15,696 nt of DNA from Pseudomonadota bacterium (GTDB lineage Bacteria; SAR324; XYD2-FULL-50-16; JAHJRI01). Shown piece after piece: positions 13,005 to 15,696 of the stretch. Position 1 is the first letter of the stretch, and each line of letters starts with the position of its first letter. The notes under the pieces are model-generated. The model had not been told where the DNA came from. It saw only the letters and a list, made by a program, of their open reading frames with translations, and searched no databases. The stretch is taken from the NCBI GenBank assembly GCA_022360105.1, contig JAKSDL010000145.1:1-15696 (forward strand), written 5' to 3'. The translations under genes were made by a program, and so were the position numbers.

Positions 13005-14186
13005 ATGAGAGATGTTTATATTATTGGAACCGGAATACACCCCTGGCTGGGGTTCTCGGAAACCGTTTTTGCTGATTTTGCTGCTGTGGCAGTAGATGGA
13101 GCTCTAAAAGACGCCAACATTGAATGGCAAAAAATTCAGGCGATCATGGCCGGTATTTTCATTTATGGCGGAAATGCGGGACATCTTTCCGGACAATACC
13201 TGGAAAGCATATTTGGCGAAACAGGCGTACCTGTAGTTAATGTATACAATGCCTGTGCAACCGGCTCGGCAGCCATCAGAATGGCTTACAATAGCGTGGC
13301 GGCCGGGGAAACGGATACCTCCCTGGCATTTGGAGCTGATGTGTCACCAAAAGGATTTTTAACGGCAAAGTCCGACAATGCCGTCCAAGACAGGGATGTG
13401 ATCAGGTGGAAAATGGGGGGCTTGCCTAATCCAATTTATTGGGCCCTGGAATGCCGTAAACGCATGGCGAAATACGACACCACGGAAGAAGATTTGGCGC
13501 TGGTAAAAGTTTTGATGAGCGAATACGGTTCCCAAAACCCGGATGCCCGGTTTAAAAAGGCCTATAGCCTGGAAGAGGTCATGAATTCGGTTTATGTGTG
13601 CGATCCATTACGATTGTATGAAATCTGTCCGGTTAGTACCGGTGCTGCTGCGGTCATTGTCACGGCTGATAAAGAATTGATAGCAAAAGCCGACAGACCG
13701 GTGAAGATTGATGCCACAACCATGGGTAGTGCCATGTATGGCGATCCGACCATCAGAATATCCGCCTTATCCTGCCCGGCAGAACCGGAAGCACCCATGT
13801 TAAGCGAAAGCTATTCCGCTTCCCGCCAGGCATACGAGAAGGCAGGTATTGGACCTGAAGATGTTGATATTTTGGAACTGCCTGATAACAGTTCCTGGCA
13901 TTATCTTGTTTACCTGGAAACCTGTGGATTCTGTGGTGAAGGTGAAGCCGATAAAATGTTAAGGGATGGGGAGACAAAAATCGGTGGCAAGCTTCCGGTG
14001 AATCCGAGCGGTGGTTTCTCCTCTCACGGTGAAGCACTTTCCGCACAAGCCTTATGGCAAGTTATCGAGTGCGCCAATCAACTAAGGGAACGTTGCGGAG
14101 AAAGACAGGTCGCAAATCCAAAGGTTGCCATGGCACAAACATACGGATTGATGGGCAACAGCGGAACCACAATTCTCAGTATTTAG
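13005..14186 (+). CDS. thiolase-fold enzyme (SCP2-like) lacking the usual His motifs
   Basis: A 393-residue thiolase-superfamily protein expected to cleave or form a 3-ketoacyl-CoA bond with the DUF35 protein. The nucleophile is C84 in NACATGSAA. In SCP2-type thiolases a VHDAF/NEAF-like motif and a GHP motif supply two histidines. Here the corresponding places read ILELPDNSSWHY (289-300) and GGFSSHGEALSAQ (336-348), so the first His is Pro and GHP becomes GEA, with a His (H341) two residues earlier. The final CxG-type Cys is also absent (YGLMGNSG). Otherwise the fold, length and C-terminus are complete, so it is not a pseudogene. AGGGA 8 bases upstream supports ATG 13005. It is the last gene of the operon; a terminator follows. 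A BbsB-like role on a bulky CoA ester is plausible but unproven. Confidence 0.87.
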   Translation: MRDVYIIGTGIHPWLGFSETVFADFAAVAVDGALKDANIEWQKIQAIMAGIFIYGGNAGHLSGQYLESIFGETGVPVVNVYNACATGSAAIRMAYNSVAAGETDTSLAFGADVSPKGFLTAKSDNAVQDRDVIRWKMGGLPNPIYWALECRKRMAKYDTTEEDLALVKVLMSEYGSQNPDARFKKAYSLEEVMNSVYVCDPLRLYEICPVSTGAAAVIVTADKELIAKADRPVKIDATTMGSAMYGDPTIRISALSCPAEPEAPMLSESYSASRQAYEKAGIGPEDVDILELPDNSSWHYLVYLETCGFCGEGEADKMLRDGETKIGGKLPVNPSGGFSSHGEALSAQALWQVIECANQLRERCGERQVANPKVAMAQTYGLMGNSGTTILSI

Positions 14187-14212
14187 GATTTTAGATTGAT
14201 GATTTAAGATTT
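14187..14212. repeat. 26-bp repeat directly after the thiolase stop codon
   Basis: This AT-rich 26-mer, beginning GATTTTAGATTGATG, starts at the first base after the TAG stop (14184-14186). It is identical to the reverse complement of 3329-3354, which abuts the stop of the stand-alone acyl-CoA synthetase alpha gene. Both copies lie immediately 3' of a coding sequence in the same relative orientation. Confidence 0.7.
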
Positions 14213-14244
14213 TCTAATTGGAAGGAATTCGAAGAAGCATCTAG

Positions 14245-14275
14245 GATGGGCCGGTACAGCCTGCCCATCTTTCTT
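14245..14275 (+). terminator. rho-independent terminator of the CoA operon
   Basis: GATGGGC (14245-14251) pairs perfectly with GCCCATC (14263-14269) around an 11-base loop and is followed by TTTCTT. It lies 58 bases after the thiolase stop and 30 bases before the end of the convergent moaA gene. Confidence 0.7.
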
Positions 14276-14305
14276 AATCCGATACCTGATAGCCAATAAC
14301 CGCCC

Positions 14306-15292
14306 TTACCCACCGATAGCGGACATATTCGTGTTCACCTTGTAGTCCTCAGAACTTCCGATACAATGCACACCAGCTTTGTTATTCAAAGCGATTTTAA
14401 ACAAGTTTCGAATCTCATCATCGGTCATACCGTTTCTGAGTGGTGTTTTTATGTCAAATTGATGATCGGAGAGCAGGCAGGATCTAATTTTTCCGTTGGC
14501 CGTCAGTCGCAGGCGATTGCAGTCAGAGCAGAAATGGCGACTAATAGGACTGATAAATCCAATCTCACCTTTGGCATTGGAAAATCGATAACGAAAAGCT
14601 GGGCCGTCATTGGCCTGGTTCTTTACTGGAATAAGCTCTCCCAGCTCTTGCAAGATCTCTTTGGTTTCCGGTGTCAAAATCTGTTGACGGCTTTGCATGC
14701 GGGCATCGCCTATGGGCATGTATTCAATAAAACGTATTTGCAGAGGATAATCAAAGGTTAGCCTGGCAAAATCGAGGAACTCGTGACTGTTGACTCCTCT
14801 CATGGCAACCACGTTAATTTTAAGAGGTTCGATCCCCTTCTTCAGAGCGAGTTCCACACCTTCCCAAACCTTCTCAAAGTAGTCACGGCCGGTTATTTTC
14901 GCGAAGTTTTCCTTGTTAATGGAATCAAGGCTGATATTTATTCGTTTAATTCCCGCATCTATCAACTCATCAATATAGTCTTTCAACAATACGCCGTTGG
15001 TTGTAAGCGATACATCCTTCAACTCGGAAATCTTGTTCAATTCTGCAATAAACCCGCACAGCCCTTTTCGAACCAAGGGCTCACCACCTGTCACCCTGAT
15101 TTTGTTGATCCCAAATCCAACTCCGGCCTTGATAATTCGCAAAATCTCTTCGTATTGCAAAATGTCGTCATGGGTCAACATTGTTTGCGGCGTAAGAGGA
15201 TTGCAATAATTACAACGCAAGTTACACCGATCGGTAACAGACACACGTAAGTATTTCAATTTGCGTTTATAATTATCAGTCAATTGCTTCAT
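14306..15292 (-). CDS. moaA: GTP 3',8-cyclase, molybdenum cofactor biosynthesis
   Basis: A radical-SAM enzyme of 328 residues that, with MoaC, converts GTP to cyclic pyranopterin monophosphate, the first step of molybdopterin synthesis. The N-terminal cluster motif is C23-x3-C27-x2-C30 (VTDRCNLRCNYC). GGEP, TTNG and ISLDS blocks of the radical-SAM core follow, then the C-terminal cluster motif CSDCNRLRLT...SCL, and the functionally required C-terminal Gly-Gly. ATG 15292 is chosen because it gives the family length (E. coli, 329); an ATG at 15343 adds 17 unlike residues. Molybdopterin is needed for tungsten or molybdenum enzymes common in anaerobes. A sigma-54-like sequence (15414-15430) lies upstream on the same strand. 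Confidence 0.93.
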   Translation of the reverse strand: MKQLTDNYKRKLKYLRVSVTDRCNLRCNYCNPLTPQTMLTHDDILQYEEILRIIKAGVGFGINKIRVTGGEPLVRKGLCGFIAELNKISELKDVSLTTNGVLLKDYIDELIDAGIKRINISLDSINKENFAKITGRDYFEKVWEGVELALKKGIEPLKINVVAMRGVNSHEFLDFARLTFDYPLQIRFIEYMPIGDARMQSRQQILTPETKEILQELGELIPVKNQANDGPAFRYRFSNAKGEIGFISPISRHFCSDCNRLRLTANGKIRSCLLSDHQFDIKTPLRNGMTDDEIRNLFKIALNNKAGVHCIGSSEDYKVNTNMSAIGG

Positions 15293-15381
15293 AATCTTAC
15301 ACCACCATAATTTTAAAAGTTGTTCACTGCTTCTAAACCCCATTATCTATTGTCACTTGTTAATAGACAAGTATATTCGGG

Positions 15382-15454
15382 GCACCTCCGGGCAGCCAAA
15401 ACACCGTGAACATTGCAATAATGAATCCAGCATTAGCTGCCTGATTATGGGGTG
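15382..15454 (+). ncRNA. possible molybdenum-cofactor (Moco/Tuco) riboswitch-like RNA
   Basis: Nested pairings can be drawn on the plus strand: CACC (15383-15386) with GGTG (15451-15454), GGCAGC (15391-15396) with GCTGCC (15436-15441), and an inner hairpin CATT/AATG (15411-15414, 15420-15423). The segment ACACCGTGAACATTGC resembles, from memory, the CCGUGACAAUGC part of the E. coli moaA leader, whose P1 also contains a CACC/GGUG pairing. The RNA would point away from moaA, towards a gene beyond the right edge. Its closeness to moaA adds weight, but the match is by eye only. Confidence 0.3.
15414..15430 (-). promoter_or_regulatory. sigma-54-like promoter upstream of moaA
   Basis: On the minus strand CTGGATTCATTATTGCA matches TGG-N9-TTGC-W. 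Transcription would start near 15403, about 110 bases before ATG 15292. It overlaps the possible riboswitch on the other strand, so at most one of the two may be functional. Confidence 0.3.
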
Positions 15455-15479
15455 GTTCGCTATAAAGAAGTTTAATAAG

Positions 15480-15495
15480 GTATCTCATGAGATAC
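15480..15495. promoter_or_regulatory. perfect 16-bp palindrome
   Basis: GTATCTCATGAGATAC is fully self-complementary. With no loop it suits a dimeric DNA-binding protein better than an RNA hairpin. It lies 188 bases upstream of moaA and would also be upstream of any rightward gene beyond the window. Confidence 0.4.
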
Positions 15496-15662
15496 GAAAT
15501 ACAGCCTCGAACCCAACTTTCATACTGAAGGCGTTGGAATCAATCTAACGGCAAGAAACGATGAAGTACAACGGGCCTAACCAGAGAATTGCGACAAGAT
15601 GGTAAAGTAATTCGATGCTTTTTAATCCTCAATAAATCCGGGTCAGCTACGATAAAATATGT

Positions 15663-15674
15663 GTCAATATTGAC
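15663..15674. promoter_or_regulatory. 12-bp palindrome near the right edge
   Basis: GTCAATATTGAC is a perfect palindrome followed by TCA. A similar sequence, GTCATTGTTGACTCA, occurs at 9010-9024 in the divergent control region (13 of 15 bases match). TTGACT inside it could also be a -35 box of a gene to the right. Confidence 0.25.
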
Positions 15675-15696
15675 TCAAAACATAATTTTCCTTAAA

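Larger units (their letters stand above)
15293..15696. other. moaA upstream region to window end
   Basis: About 400 bases without a convincing gene; the one open frame (15357-15548, plus) has an unlikely composition and overlaps structured elements. It contains a Moco-RNA-like structure (15382-15454, plus), a sigma-54-like sequence for moaA (minus), a perfect 16-bp palindrome (15480-15495) and a 12-bp palindrome (15663-15674). A plus-strand gene probably begins beyond the right edge. Confidence 0.5.

Noticed and set aside
13005..14186. Pseudogene interpretation of the thiolase
   Set aside because: The frame is intact over the full family length, the nucleophile is kept, and it has a good start and a terminator after it.
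15357..15548. Plus-strand frame of 63 codons right of moaA
   Set aside because: No domain or ribosome-binding site, and it overlaps the structured RNA candidate and a palindrome.

Overview
The window looks like a chromosomal piece of an anaerobic, probably sulfate-reducing or syntrophic, bacterium of the Desulfobacterota (former Deltaproteobacteria). This is inferred from the gene mix: LivF with a basic C-terminal tail, ADP-forming acyl-CoA synthetases, a DUF35/thiolase pair, a short 'cytoplasmic protein' family, sigma-54-type promoters and the types of intergenic repeat. No rRNA, tRNA, CRISPR array, transposase or phage gene was seen.

Layout. 1-179: upstream leader, possibly the end of a cut-off gene, and half of a dispersed repeat. 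180-983 (+): LivF-type ABC ATPase, the last gene of a transporter operon lying to the left. 985-3039 (-): CBS-ACT regulator, a small conserved protein, an eight-cysteine mini-protein and a P-loop kinase-like protein. 3354-4754 (-): a stand-alone alpha subunit of ADP-forming acyl-CoA synthetase, whose stop codon lies in a repeat element. 5015-7088: an AraC-type regulator divergent from an Fsr-type MFS exporter. 7166-8780 (-): two cyclase-family metal hydrolases. 8781-9313: a divergent control region. 9314-14186 (+): acyl-CoA synthetase beta and alpha subunits, enoyl-CoA hydratase, then after a repeat-rich gap a DUF35 protein and a thiolase, closed by a good terminator. 14306-15292 (-): MoaA. 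15293-15696: leader DNA with a possible Moco-type RNA and palindromes.

How the genes may work together (inference). The two cyclase-family hydrolases and the CoA operon face away from each other across 533 bp, and each is preceded by a TGG-N9-TTGC sigma-54-type promoter at a sensible distance. They could form one regulated catabolic module: hydrolytic opening of a cyclic substrate, CoA activation (or ATP recovery) by the ADP-forming synthetase, hydration by the crotonase and C-C cleavage by the DUF35/thiolase complex. No acyl-CoA or 3-hydroxyacyl-CoA dehydrogenase is present, so the pathway is either completed elsewhere or is not ordinary beta-oxidation. The thiolase keeps its nucleophilic cysteine but lacks both usual histidine motifs, and the second hydrolase has Asn in place of a metal-binding Asp. 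These are the most interesting protein-level oddities. The substrate cannot be read from sequence.
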